Shown: positions 16,917 to 25,141, numbered from the stretch's first letter. The stretch is 64,000 bases of DNA from DATIRA01 sp963766505 (GCA_963766505.1 CAVYAL010000010.1:186001-250000), one strand, 5' to 3'. The notes: a model not told the origin generated them from the letters alone. Numbers and translations: made by a program.

Positions 16917-18768
16917 CGATCGCCCTCAGTTCGGTCTCCCGATCGAGGAGCCGGTCGAGGAGGCGGATCTGGGCCCGGGCCCGGCGCAGGTTGTGGCCCT
17001 CGTCGTCCACGCGGTAGTACACGTCGCCCTCGAGGTAGTCGGTCAGGAAGCGCAGCGCCTGTTCGAAGGTGATCGCGAGCGCCCCGTCGACGAGGCTCGC
17101 CCGCTCCCCGGGTGTGATCCAGTCCCGCGCGCCCTCGAGATAGCCCCGGGCGAGGCACTCGAAAACCTCGAGGCGCACGTCGAGCTGTTCCAGATCGGCT
17201 TCGTCCTCGGGCCGGCCGGTCACCGCGGAGCGCACGAGATCGCCGAAGTCGTGGGCGGCGAGACCGGGCATGACCGTATCGAGGTCGATGGCGCAGAGCA
17301 CGCGGCCGGACTCGCGGTCGACGAGCACGTTGTCGAGCTTGGCGTCGTTGTGGACGAAGCGGACCGGGAGGCCGACGAGTCCCTCCGCCAGCGAGGAGGC
17401 GCGGGCGAGTCGGTCGCATGCCTCACTGCACCGGTGACGGCGCCCGCGCGGATCGGATTCGAGCATCTGGACGAACGATGCGTGACGCGCCGGCGTGTCA
17501 TGGAATCCGGGGATCACCGAGAAGGGCTCGGGGCCTTCGCCGGCGGCCAGGAGTCCGGGCAGCCGGCCGAAGCAGGCCGCCGCCTCCCGGATCTCTTCCG
17601 CCTGCTCCGGGCGGGCCGGTCGCGCGCCATCGATCCGCCGCATGCCCCGCCAGGTCCGTCCGCGCCCATCGGTGAAGTGCGGCAGGTTCTCGTGGGTGCG
17701 CAGGTAGTGGAGCCGGTGCCTCGGGTCGTCGTCGCCCCTTTCGCGAAGGGCGTGGTCGATGCGCCGGGCGGCGGCGTCGGCGTTCCGCACCACGGACACC
17801 GGGTCGCCGAACACCCGCGCGTTGATGGACTGCAGCAGGTGGCCGCTGCCGACCCGCCAGGTTGCGTGCACGAGGCCCGCGCCGTGCGGCGCGATGGGTG
17901 AGCGGGAATCGAGGCCGAAAGCGGTCGCCGCGGTCCGGGCATCCTCGAGGTCGGCGAGGTGGCCGCGGACCTTCTCGCGATCCTCGGCCCAGGTCATCCC
18001 GACCCAGTGTCCGGGGGCCTCGATCACCCGCACCTCGATCTCCCCGGACCGGACGCCGGACTCGATCGCGGACGGGAGGAAGCACTCTCCGGTCGCGAGG
18101 TCCGCGCCGCGCACGAACTCCTCGAGCGCCGCGCCGAGCAGGTCGAAGACGCGCGGCGTCAATCCCCAGGCGTTCATGGAGACCAGCGCGCCCAGGGGCA
18201 GCCTCGCTCCGCCCGTGTTGCCCCGCGCGTCGATGTCCGTGTACTCGGTGAGGCGCGTGAGGAGTCCCGCGTCGTCGCTCTCGCACAGGGCCCTCGACAC
18301 CGCTCCCGATTCCGAGAGAGTGCCGATCAGCGGGTATCCTAGCATCGCGCAGTGCCGGTCCCCGTCGCCCTCTTCCAGTTCCCGGATCAGCGCGTCCGCC
18401 GCCCCGGCGCCGTAGTAGTCGTCCGCGTTGAAGACGAGGAAGGCGCCGTCGACGTGGCGCCGGGCCGCCCATACCGCGTGGGCAGTCCCCCAGGGTTTGT
18501 CGCGGGCGGGGGCGGGCAGGGGCAGGTCGAGCGGGTCCTGGGCGACGGCGACGATTTCGATCCCCGGGACCGGGCGGCCGGAGAAGAGCCCGGTCACGAC
18601 TCGCTCGTCGCCGGGCGACGTGACGACGACTGCGCGCGAGCAACCGGCGACCGCGCACTCCCGGATCGTCACTTCCAGCAGCGTGCTGCCGTCCGGGGCC
18701 ACCGGTTCGAACTGTTTCGCGCCGCCGAAGCGGCGCCCGCGGCCGGCGGCCAGCAGGACGACGTCCAC
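16900..18768 (-). CDS. Fused sugar nucleotidyltransferase / NahK-like N-acetylhexosamine 1-kinase
   Basis: One 622-residue reading joins two enzymes. Residues 1 to about 240 are a sugar-phosphate nucleotidyltransferase: LLAAGRGRRFGGAKQFEP, FLVFNADDYY, then NTGGARLPLGALVSMNAWG. From about 265 the protein is an APH-fold kinase close to N-acetylhexosamine 1-kinase: HATWRVGSGHLLQSINARVF, the catalytic block VRFVHNDAKLDNVLVD, and IDLDTVMPG...DFGDLVRS. The expected outcome is phosphorylation at C1 and transfer to UTP or a similar nucleotide in one protein, comparable in logic to Fkp (fucose) and the separate AmgK and MurU proteins. It is convergent with the SSS gene and overlaps it. Base and sugar specificity cannot be read from sequence. 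Confidence 0.9.
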   Translation of the reverse strand: MDVVLLAAGRGRRFGGAKQFEPVAPDGSTLLEVTIRECAVAGCSRAVVVTSPGDERVVTGLFSGRPVPGIEIVAVAQDPLDLPLPAPARDKPWGTAHAVWAARRHVDGAFLVFNADDYYGAGAADALIRELEEGDGDRHCAMLGYPLIGTLSESGAVSRALCESDDAGLLTRLTEYTDIDARGNTGGARLPLGALVSMNAWGLTPRVFDLLGAALEEFVRGADLATGECFLPSAIESGVRSGEIEVRVIEAPGHWVGMTWAEDREKVRGHLADLEDARTAATAFGLDSRSPIAPHGAGLVHATWRVGSGHLLQSINARVFGDPVSVVRNADAAARRIDHALRERGDDDPRHRLHYLRTHENLPHFTDGRGRTWRGMRRIDGARPARPEQAEEIREAAACFGRLPGLLAAGEGPEPFSVIPGFHDTPARHASFVQMLESDPRGRRHRCSEACDRLARASSLAEGLVGLPVRFVHNDAKLDNVLVDRESGRVLCAIDLDTVMPGLAAHDFGDLVRSAVTGRPEDEADLEQLDVRLEVFECLARGYLEGARDWITPGERASLVDGALAITFEQALRFLTDYLEGDVYYRVDDEGHNLRRARAQIRLLDRLLDRETELRAIVSAGA

Positions 18769-18837
18769 CGAACTCTCCCGCCAGTGGGGATCCCTCGAAG
18801 TCTCCGCGGGAGACTACGCGATCCCGGCCGCCAGGAC

Positions 18838-19187
18838 CTAGTTCGTCACTGCGTCGCCGACGTAGAGGTGTCCGCTGCGGGCGAGGATCCCGAAGCGGGT
18901 GCTCTCTCCCGGGAACCAGACTGCGTCGCTCGCCTCGGAGACGCCCACCGGCAACGCGATGGTCATGACGTCGATCATCATCCCGTCGGCCATGAAGCGC
19001 GCCACCGTGTAGGAGTTGTCGCCCCAGTTCGCCGACACGACCCCGATGCTGCCGTCGGAAAAGACCCGGCTGTCGATGCCCAGGGGCTGCGAGCCGGTCG
19101 TATAGCTGGCGGATACGCTGAGGCTCGGCGTCGTCTCGAGGACCGAGATCGAATTGGATCCGCGGTTGCTCACGAAGCCGAGATCGC
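18838..19187 (-). pseudogene. Beta-propeller-type protein, C-terminal fragment
   Basis: An open frame of about 116 codons ends at 18,838 (GHLYVGDAVTN) and begins abruptly at the transposon junction at 19,187. The visible part has repeat-like blades (FVSNRGSNSISVLE, GIDSRVFSDGSIGVVSA, ARSGHLYVGD) of the YVTN/NHL propeller kind. No start codon or leader remains. It lies 69 bases upstream of the fusion kinase start on the same strand, so a dead promoterless remnant. Exact family uncertain. Confidence 0.6.
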
Positions 19188-20407
19188 CAGCTGCAAGCGG
19201 CGCGGGTTCTGCCCCTCGTGCGGTGCGAGGCGCATGGCCGAGACCGCGGCGCTGCTGGTCGATGAGGTGCTGCCCGCGCGGCCGCTGCGCCAGTGGGTGC
19301 TGTCGCTGCCCTATGTGCTGCGCTTCCTGCTGGCGACGAACCCGGCCGCGCTCACGCAGGTGCTCGGTGTGGTGTACCGCACCATCTCGGGCTTTCTGCT
19401 GCAGCGGTCCGGGCTGACGCGCGCCACGGGCGCCACCGGCGCGCAGTTGCAGGTCGTGGTGCAGCAGATCGCCGAGCGTGTCGGTCGTCTGCTGGAACGG
19501 CGCGGCCTGGTCGAGCGGGACATGGAGTACGCCTGGCTGGCCGGCGACGGGGAGGCGGGCTCGCTGGATGACCTGATCGGGCCCTCGATCACCTACCGGA
19601 TCGCGGTGGGGCCGAGGGCGGGGCAGAAGCTGTTCACGCTGCAGACGGTTCCGGCCCGCGACGAAGCAGGCGATCAGCAGGGCGAGCATCGGGGCGTGGC
19701 CAGCGCAGGCGGATTCTCGCTGCACGCCGGCATCGGCATTGCGCCCGGCCAGCGGCAGAAGCTCGAGCGACTGTGCCGCTACGTGAGCCGCCCGCCGGTG
19801 GCGACCGAACGCTTGGGTCTGATCTCATCTGGCTACCTGCGCTACGCGCTGAAGACTCCGTACCGCGACGGCACCACGCACATCGTGCTGGAGCCGCTGG
19901 ACCTGATGGCGAGGCTCGCGGCGCTGGTGCCGCCGCCGCGGATGCACCTGACCAGGTTCCACGGCGTATTCGCCCCGCATAGCAAGTTGCGGGCGGCTCA
20001 GGATTCATCGCCAGCATCGAAGAGCCCGAGGTCATTGCGAAGATCCTCGCGCACCTCGAGCGCGTGGCGCCGGAGCAGTACTCGGCCGAGTGGCCGCTTG
20101 GCGCGCGGGCACCGCCGTCGCAGGCCCGCCTGCTGTGAATCCGACGGTGAGGGGCGTCTTGGCGGGCCGGTGACCCGACCGGGCAGGGGTGGTGCATGCC
20201 GGCATTCCCGACGGCGGCAGGCGAGGGTGGTTTGCCCGACGGCACGCCGGGACGGGCGGGGGATTCCGGGGCAGGCGCAGCGTCAGCCGGGCGCCCAAGC
20301 CGCCCGAGTGGCGGGATTGAGCCTCGCGGCGGCAACCGCGGCCCGCACACCAGACCCACTATGCGAACCGAATCGGGCAGGCGAGGCGCTTTGAAAGTAC
20401 TATCCGC
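19188..20407 (+). mobile_element. IS91-like element relic 2 (central Y2 region kept)
   Basis: Starts inside the zinc finger (CKRRGFCPSCGARRM), lacks the first ~100 residues, and jumps at 19,443 past the HUH segment to the central region that relic 1 lacks: LDDLIGPSITYRIAVGP, FSLHAGIGIAPGQRQ, LCRYVSRPPVATERLGL (the expected catalytic-tyrosine neighbourhood), and MHLTRFHGVFAPHSK. Near 19,986-20,003 it jumps again to the C-terminal IASIEEPEVIAKILAHLE. That junction falls at a short homology, GTTGCGG, present on both sides. A stop follows near 20,138, then the common 3' region and end. Confidence 0.85.
20322..20407 (+). repeat. Shared element end, copy 2
   Basis: Same 86-base end as copy 1, finishing TTTGAAAGTACTATCCGC. 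The next base belongs to the nirS remnant. Confidence 0.85.
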
Positions 20408-20827
20408 CACAAGAACAACGCCTGGAAGGTGGTGCGGGTCCTCAAGGGCCAGGGCGGCGGGTCGCTGTTCGTGAAGACCCACCCGAAGTCTAAGCACCTC
20501 TACGTCGACACGACGCTGAATCCCGATCCGGCCATCAGCCAGAGCGTGGCGGTGTTCGACATCAGCGACCTCGAAGCGGGCTACAAGGTGCTGCCGATCG
20601 CCGAGTGGGCGAACCTCGGCGAGGGTCCCAAGCGCGTCATGCAGCCCGAGTTCAACAAGGCGGGCGACGAGGTTTGGTTCTCGGTGTGGAACGGCAAGGA
20701 CCAGCGCTCGGCGCTCGTGGTGGTCGACGACAGGACGCTCACGCTCAAGAAGGTCATCGACGACAAGCGCATCGTGACGCCGACGGGAAAGTTCAACGTG
20801 CACAACACCGTCGGCGACGTGTACTGA
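20408..20827 (+). pseudogene. nirS: Cytochrome cd1 nitrite reductase, C-terminal fragment
   Basis: The last ~139 residues of NirS remain in frame: KGQGGGSLFVKTHPKSKHLY, VDTTLNPDPAISQSVAVFD, GDEVWFSVWNGKDQRSALVV, and the terminal TPTGKFNVHNTVGDVY. These are the final blades of the d1-haem propeller. Full NirS is about 540-560 residues; the CxxCH cytochrome c domain and most of the d1 domain are gone, replaced by the transposon end at 20,407. The reading frame has no stop or frameshift, suggesting a fairly recent loss. The hairpin terminator of the original gene follows. Confidence 0.92.
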
Positions 20828-20862
20828 CGATCCTCCCTGCGTTCTCCCCCGAGGACGCCTTG

Positions 20863-20898
20863 CGGCCCCGCCTCTCGCGAAGTGGGGCCGATTTCTTT
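20863..20898 (+). terminator. Terminator of the former nirS transcript
   Basis: CGGCCCC (20,863-20,869) pairs with GGGGCCG (20,884-20,890) around a 14-base loop and is followed by ATTTCTTT. Confidence 0.7.
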
Positions 20899-21059
20899 GA
20901 CGAGCTTGTGCGGCGTGACACGGGAAGGATTTGACATAACTGTCGCGGAGTCGTGCGGCGTGGCTTGGTCGAATCTGCTCGTCCGCCACTCGCGAAACAT
21001 GCGGTCTGGGCGCGATTGCCCACACCTTTCACGCTTGTCACACAGGGGATCGAATCACC

Positions 21060-21602
21060 ATGACCACGCTCGCACGCATCGCCTCCTTTGCGGCCGCTGC
21101 AGTCGCCACCGTCGGCCTCGCCTTCTCCCCCGCCGCGTCCGCCAAGGGCCCGAAGGGTCCGACGATCGTGGACGTCGCGATTGCCCTCAACACTGACGGT
21201 CCGTTCGCCGGCCAGTTCGACACGTTGATCGCGGCGGTCCTCGCGGCCGACCCGATCGTGTTCGACACGCTTTCCGGCAACGGCAAGCTGACCGTGTTCG
21301 CGCCGACCGACGACGCGTTCGCGGCCCTCGGCCTCGATCCCTCGACCATCGGCAGCCTCGATACCGGCTTCCTGACGCAGGTGCTCGTCTACCACGTGGC
21401 GCGCGGTGAGCGCACGGCGGCGGACGTCGTGCCGGCCGAGCGCATCCGGATGCTCGGCGGCGGCTTCCTGTACAAGGAAGCGGGTTCGGCGACGCTGGTG
21501 GACAACCTCGGCCGCAGCGCCAACATCATCGTCACGGACGTGAAGGCTGCGAATGGCATCATCCACGCCATCGACGCAGTCGTGCTGCCCGTCGCGCCCT
21601 GA
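21060..21602 (+). CDS. Secreted fasciclin (FAS1) domain protein
   Basis: A 180-residue protein with a signal peptide (ASFAAAAVATVGLAFSPAASA) and a single FAS1 domain: TIVDVAIALN, KLTVFAPTDDAFAALG, VLVYHVARGERTA, and the closing GIIHAIDAVVLP. FAS1 domains mediate adhesion or ligand binding; bacterial roles are poorly defined. An AGGGG site precedes the ATG. It is an intact gene sandwiched between the nirS remnant and IS91-like relic 3, which starts 17 bases after its stop. Confidence 0.93.
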   Translation: MTTLARIASFAAAAVATVGLAFSPAASAKGPKGPTIVDVAIALNTDGPFAGQFDTLIAAVLAADPIVFDTLSGNGKLTVFAPTDDAFAALGLDPSTIGSLDTGFLTQVLVYHVARGERTAADVVPAERIRMLGGGFLYKEAGSATLVDNLGRSANIIVTDVKAANGIIHAIDAVVLPVAP

Positions 21603-21618
21603 GCGAATCCGGTCAGAT

Positions 21619-21886
21619 CGAGGTCATTGCGAAGATCCTCGCGCACCTCGAGCGCGTGGCGCCGGAGCAGTACTCGGCCGAGTGGCCGCTTGGCGCGCGG
21701 GCACCGCCGTCGCAGGCCCGCCTGCTGTGAATCCGACGGCGAGGGGCGTCTTGGAGGGCCGGTGACCCGACCGGGCAGGCGTGGTGCATGCCGGCATTGC
21801 CACGACGGCGGCAACCGCGGCCCGCACACCAGACCCACCATGCGAACCGAATCGGGCAGGCGAGGCGCTTTGAAAGTTCTATCCGC
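21619..21886 (+). mobile_element. IS91-like element relic 3 (3' end only)
   Basis: Begins inside the C-terminal transposase codons (GAGGTCATTGCGAAGATC) and continues through the transposase stop to the shared element end, with a deletion of the segment found in relics 1 and 2 between GCATGCCGGCATT and the final 80 bases. It is nearly identical to relic 2 over the common parts. Confidence 0.85.
21806..21886 (+). repeat. Shared element end, copy 3
   Basis: Matches copies 1 and 2 but reads GAAAGTTC rather than GAAAGTAC near the terminus. The sequence after ATCCGC again differs from the others. Confidence 0.8.
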
Positions 21887-21956
21887 GCAGGAAGTATCCC
21901 CACAGCCACGCGGGGGCGATGCCGAGCACGCCGAGTCCGATGAAGAGCCACTCCAT
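21887..21956 (-). pseudogene. Truncated small membrane-protein start
   Basis: An ATG at 21,956 opens a frame reading MEWLFIGLGVLGIAPAWLWG and then runs into the IS91-like end after 23 codons. It resembles the first transmembrane helix of a membrane protein located after the toxin gene on the same strand. No family can be assigned from so little, and no ribosome-binding site is evident. Confidence 0.3.
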
Positions 21957-22041
21957 CGGCACGAAGGATCGCGATGAGTCGTTGATGAGTCCCCCCGATT
22001 CCTGCCAGGGCGTCGACGACAGGCGCTCCGCAGCAACGCCA

Positions 22042-22341
22042 CTACTGGTCTTCTGTGTATCCCGCTTCCCGCTGATGCCTGACCGCCAGGATTAGTACGA
22101 CATCCTCGGCCGGCAGCCAACGATACTTTGCGATGTGGCCGTACTTGCCATGGGACAACACGAGCTCGCGTCGACCATCCTCCGCTATCCGACCCAGCAG
22201 CGGGTGATCCGCCAGAACTTCGAAAGCTGCCCGTACGCTCGAGACCTGCGCCAGCGCCCGATCGGGATCGCTTTCGGCAACGAAATCGAACAAGCGCTCC
22301 AGATCGCGGAGCGTGCGGATGCTTACTTCGACGCGCGCCAC
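22042..22341 (-). CDS. ParE/RelE-superfamily toxin
   Basis: A 99-residue basic protein with the type II toxin fold signature: LRDLERLFDFVAESDPDRAL, HPLLGRIAEDGRRELVLSHG, GHIAKYRWLPAEDVVLILAVRHQREAGY. ParE members poison gyrase and RelE members cleave mRNA; the FVAES...HPLLGR pattern favours ParE. Its start lies 19 bases inside the antitoxin gene, so production is coupled to the antitoxin. It stabilises the accessory region or acts as a stress module. Confidence 0.88.
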   Translation of the reverse strand: MARVEVSIRTLRDLERLFDFVAESDPDRALAQVSSVRAAFEVLADHPLLGRIAEDGRRELVLSHGKYGHIAKYRWLPAEDVVLILAVRHQREAGYTEDQ

Positions 22342-22613
22342 GAACGAGCCCGCGGGCGTCGTGGCTTCTTGCCGGCAACTCTATCGGCCAAATAATCGAA
22401 CGTCGCGGCCAGAGAATGGGCCTTGCCGCTGCCGAGCGCCTCGCGTTCCGACTCGGCCGCCTCGGCTGCGAATCGCTGTCGCAGCTCAGACCGCTCCGCT
22501 TCGCGGGCCAGCGCATCGATCATGAATGCGTGAGGCGTCTGCCCGCTGCTGGCGGCGAGCCTGGCAATGCGGCGCTTGAGGTCGTCTGGGAGCTTCAGGC
22601 TGGTTGCGGACAT
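22323..22613 (-). CDS. Ribbon-helix-helix antitoxin (CopG/ParD type)
   Basis: A 96-residue protein beginning with a ribbon-helix-helix DNA-binding domain (SLKLPDDLKRRIARLAASSG, then TPHAFMIDALAREAE) followed by a charged, probably disordered toxin-binding tail ending in a basic KKPRRPRARSWRASK. The overlap with the toxin gene and the inverted repeat just upstream support an autoregulated toxin-antitoxin operon. Confidence 0.86.
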   Translation of the reverse strand: MSATSLKLPDDLKRRIARLAASSGQTPHAFMIDALAREAERSELRQRFAAEAAESEREALGSGKAHSLAATFDYLADRVAGKKPRRPRARSWRASK

Positions 22614-22630
22614 CGCCGATCCTCGCGAAG

Positions 22631-22650
22631 GTAGTCAGAATGTACTACCA
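22631..22650. promoter_or_regulatory. Inverted-repeat operator of the toxin-antitoxin operon
   Basis: GGTAGT (22,631-22,636) and ACTACC (22,645-22,650) form a perfect 6-base inverted repeat with 8 bases between. On the minus strand the spacer includes TACATT, a plausible -10 box, 18 bases upstream of the antitoxin start, so antitoxin binding would block RNA polymerase. Confidence 0.6.
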
Positions 22651-22874
22651 TGACGCTGCAGATTCAACTTCGCGCCTTTTCCGTGAGACGGACCAATAGC
22701 AGACCTCGAACGGGGCATGCCGACCGGGAGCGGAAGTTCGTCTCACCACAGAGCAGACGCGGATCGCTCTGGTCACCGACAAGCATCTTCATCTATAGAC
22801 CTGCACCTGGCGCGAGAAATCCAAACCCAAGCAACACATGCCTCTTCACTTCGCTTCCCCGGCGCGTCAACTGG

Positions 22875-23252
22875 CTACCTCAAGTACTCGTCATTCACGC
22901 TAGGCGTGTAGTGAAGAACGGCGGCAATACCCGCCAAGATTAGCCATGCGCGCTCGGCGCACCATGTCGGCGGGGTCCCTGAAATGACCGCGCCCAACGT
23001 AATCCCTATTGCAGCGCCTGTAAGAAGGAACAGCCCTGCGTGGGCGACCTTGGCAAACGCCGCACCGACGCGAATTGAAGCAAGCGCCAATACAACTGGC
23101 GAGACCGCAAGCCAGACCTGCATGCGCTGCGAAACGTGCTCGGGCTCGACAAGCAATTTTGCGATCGTAATTAGAGCCATCAGGATGTTTGCGCCAATGA
23201 GTAAGAGGTTCTTTGTATCCCGAGACAGCTTCAGGCGCACACAGAACTCCAA
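22875..23252 (-). CDS. Hypothetical four-helix membrane protein
   Basis: Family not recognised. The 125 residues contain four hydrophobic stretches, near residues 18-36, 46-63, 68-92 and 101-116, separated by short charged loops, and a soluble tail YTPSVNDEYLR. Base composition is less GC-rich than the core genes. It has no operon partner: 261 bases separate it from the antitoxin and 241 from the crotonase. Coding status rests on hydropathy only. Confidence 0.5.
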   Translation of the reverse strand: MEFCVRLKLSRDTKNLLLIGANILMALITIAKLLVEPEHVSQRMQVWLAVSPVVLALASIRVGAAFAKVAHAGLFLLTGAAIGITLGAVISGTPPTWCAERAWLILAGIAAVLHYTPSVNDEYLR

Positions 23253-23343
23253 TTCGCTCGACTGCCGCTAGATCGCACCGCTGGAATCGCTGACGAGCGG
23301 CCGACACGGTCGAGCAACGATGGCAATTGACTTGCACGACGTG

Positions 23344-23365
23344 TGACCGCTTCTGGCCGATCGTT
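23344..23365 (+). repeat. Dispersed motif, copy A
   Basis: TGACCGCTTCTGGCCGATCG resembles two other sites in this accessory region (25,275-25,305 and 26,271-26,300) sharing the core CCGCT-N-TGGCCGA. None is coding and I see no copies in the core arms. Function unknown. Confidence 0.35.
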
Positions 23366-23493
23366 CTGGTTCAGGAGTGTCCGCAATCCCGCGGCCCGTC
23401 GCAACGCCGGGAAATCTGATCCCGAAACCGGACCGTCTACCCGAATAACCGACCCGAAGCAGACGGTCGCGATCGCTTCGATGGAACGGACAA

Positions 23494-24381
23494 TTACAGG
23501 CCCAAGTCGCTCTTCTTACGAGGCTGCTGATCGATCGGCGCCTGACTGTAATCGCCCCACGGTCCGTCTCGTTCGATAACCGCCGCCTTTACCCCTTCGT
23601 CTCTTGCGGTCCGCACAAACTGCCGGCCTTCCGGAGTGTTGCGCATAATCCCGTCAAGAATTGGGCCGAGCGTCTGTGTGCTCTGCAGACCCATATTATC
23701 GTAGGCCTGATTTACGATCAGTTTCATCGAGATCAGTTGGCTGAGCGGAATGCGCGAGAGCTTCTCAGCCAGTTCCTGCACTCTCTCATCCAGATCTTCA
23801 AGAGGCACAGACTCATTGATCAGCTCAATCCTCGCTGCCTCTTCACCGCTCAGCGATTCACCAGTCAGTGCATAGTACTTGGCTTTCGCAAGCCCAAGAC
23901 GATAGACCCACATCCCAGACAGGTGGCAGCCCCAGACGCGCGAGTATGGGGTGCCAATACGCGCATCGTGGGACGCCACCACAAGGTCAGCGCAAAGCGC
24001 CATCTCGGAGCCGCCGCCCATGCAGTAGCCGTGAACCTTGGCGATGGTGGGCTTGAGGCCTCGCCACAGTCCCATGAATTGGGTCATATAAGACTGGTAA
24101 GGATTTACGACCGCATTCACGTCCATGCCGGGGTCATAGGCGCGCTCGGTGATGTGATCACCAAATTGCTCAAGTCCTCCGGAGAAGTCAAAGCCAGCGC
24201 AAAACGCGTCTCCAGCTCCCTCGAGGATGATCACTTTTATGCCGTTGTCAGTGTTCGCCTTTTTTAGCGCGTCATCCAATTCGGCAAGTAGGGAGGGCCT
24301 CAGTGTGTTGTACTTTTCCGGGCGGTTGAGTGTGATCGTCGCGACAGCACCAGATTTCCTGTAAAGCGTTTCTTTCGACAT
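23494..24381 (-). CDS. Enoyl-CoA hydratase/isomerase family protein (crotonase)
   Basis: Crotonase-fold enzyme acting on acyl-CoA thioesters. The 295 residues show VATITLNRPEKYNTLRPSLL, the first oxyanion-hole region AGDAFCAGFDFSGG, and the second HGYCMGGGSEMALCADLVVA. The usual second catalytic glutamate position falls in RIGTPYSRVWG and appears replaced, so the exact reaction (hydratase, isomerase or other) cannot be assigned. A longer C-terminal tail ends in PRKKSDLGL. It is preceded by a TetR gene on the same strand, which probably regulates it. GC content is lower than the core arms, consistent with transfer. Confidence 0.9.
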   Translation of the reverse strand: MSKETLYRKSGAVATITLNRPEKYNTLRPSLLAELDDALKKANTDNGIKVIILEGAGDAFCAGFDFSGGLEQFGDHITERAYDPGMDVNAVVNPYQSYMTQFMGLWRGLKPTIAKVHGYCMGGGSEMALCADLVVASHDARIGTPYSRVWGCHLSGMWVYRLGLAKAKYYALTGESLSGEEAARIELINESVPLEDLDERVQELAEKLSRIPLSQLISMKLIVNQAYDNMGLQSTQTLGPILDGIMRNTPEGRQFVRTARDEGVKAAVIERDGPWGDYSQAPIDQQPRKKSDLGL

Positions 24382-24447
24382 CAGGCATCTCCGTAGTCAT
24401 GCCGGTGATTGCCGGCGCGTGCTTTGTTCGTTGTAACCCGGGCTCGC

Positions 24448-25098
24448 TTATTGCTGCTTCGTCTCGGCTCCGTGACAACTCGTCGCGCAAGCTAAGAGCG
24501 TGGCCAGTTCACCTGTGAACGCGCGCCTTATCGCAACGGTCCAGCGACGCCCATACATGCCGGTCAGCGTGGTCTCAGAGATCGCGAAATAGCTCACTGC
24601 TCCGATCAACTGATAAAGCGCGGCGAATACTTCAGCGTCTGTTTTCTCTTTCCACGCCGGGATCGCACGTCCCATGGCGGTCAGCTCATCCAGGAATCTA
24701 CGCAGTGGCCATTCCTTCACCCCCTCCGCGCGCATTTCAACGTCCATAAGCTCGCGCACGAGCAGTCGAGTGTGTGATCGCGATGCACCACTGAGGTTCT
24801 GCAAGGCTGCGAACACTCGCTGTAGCTGCGCCTCTGGCGGAGCCTTCCGACGCTTCGCGTCATTGAGGACCGCCTCGAAGTACTCGGCTATACCAGCAAG
24901 CACGGCGCCATAGAGTTTCTCTTTCGACGGAAAGTAATGCAGCACCGCCTGCTTCGTATAGCCAAGAGCCTCTGCAACATGACCAATGCTCACTCCGTGA
25001 AATCCACGTTCAGAGAACATCTCAGTCGCAATGGCGAGTGCGCGGTCGCGTGTAGACACTTGGTCAGTGGCGCCCAACTCAACTACCCGCTTCTTCAT
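24448..25098 (-). CDS. TetR-family transcriptional regulator
   Basis: A 216-residue repressor. The N-terminal helix-turn-helix domain is clear: ATEMFSERGFHGVSIGHVAEALGYTKQAVLHYFPSKEKLYGAVL. The C-terminal ligand domain resembles regulators of acyl-CoA metabolism, which is an inference from its crotonase neighbour. Two palindromic boxes sit 44-78 bases upstream of its start, the expected position for autoregulation. Confidence 0.93.
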   Translation of the reverse strand: MKKRVVELGATDQVSTRDRALAIATEMFSERGFHGVSIGHVAEALGYTKQAVLHYFPSKEKLYGAVLAGIAEYFEAVLNDAKRRKAPPEAQLQRVFAALQNLSGASRSHTRLLVRELMDVEMRAEGVKEWPLRRFLDELTAMGRAIPAWKEKTDAEVFAALYQLIGAVSYFAISETTLTGMYGRRWTVAIRRAFTGELATLLACATSCHGAETKQQ

Positions 25099-25141
25099 GT
25101 CATCCAGAATAGCAGCAGCAAAAAAACGGCAATTTGTTCGC

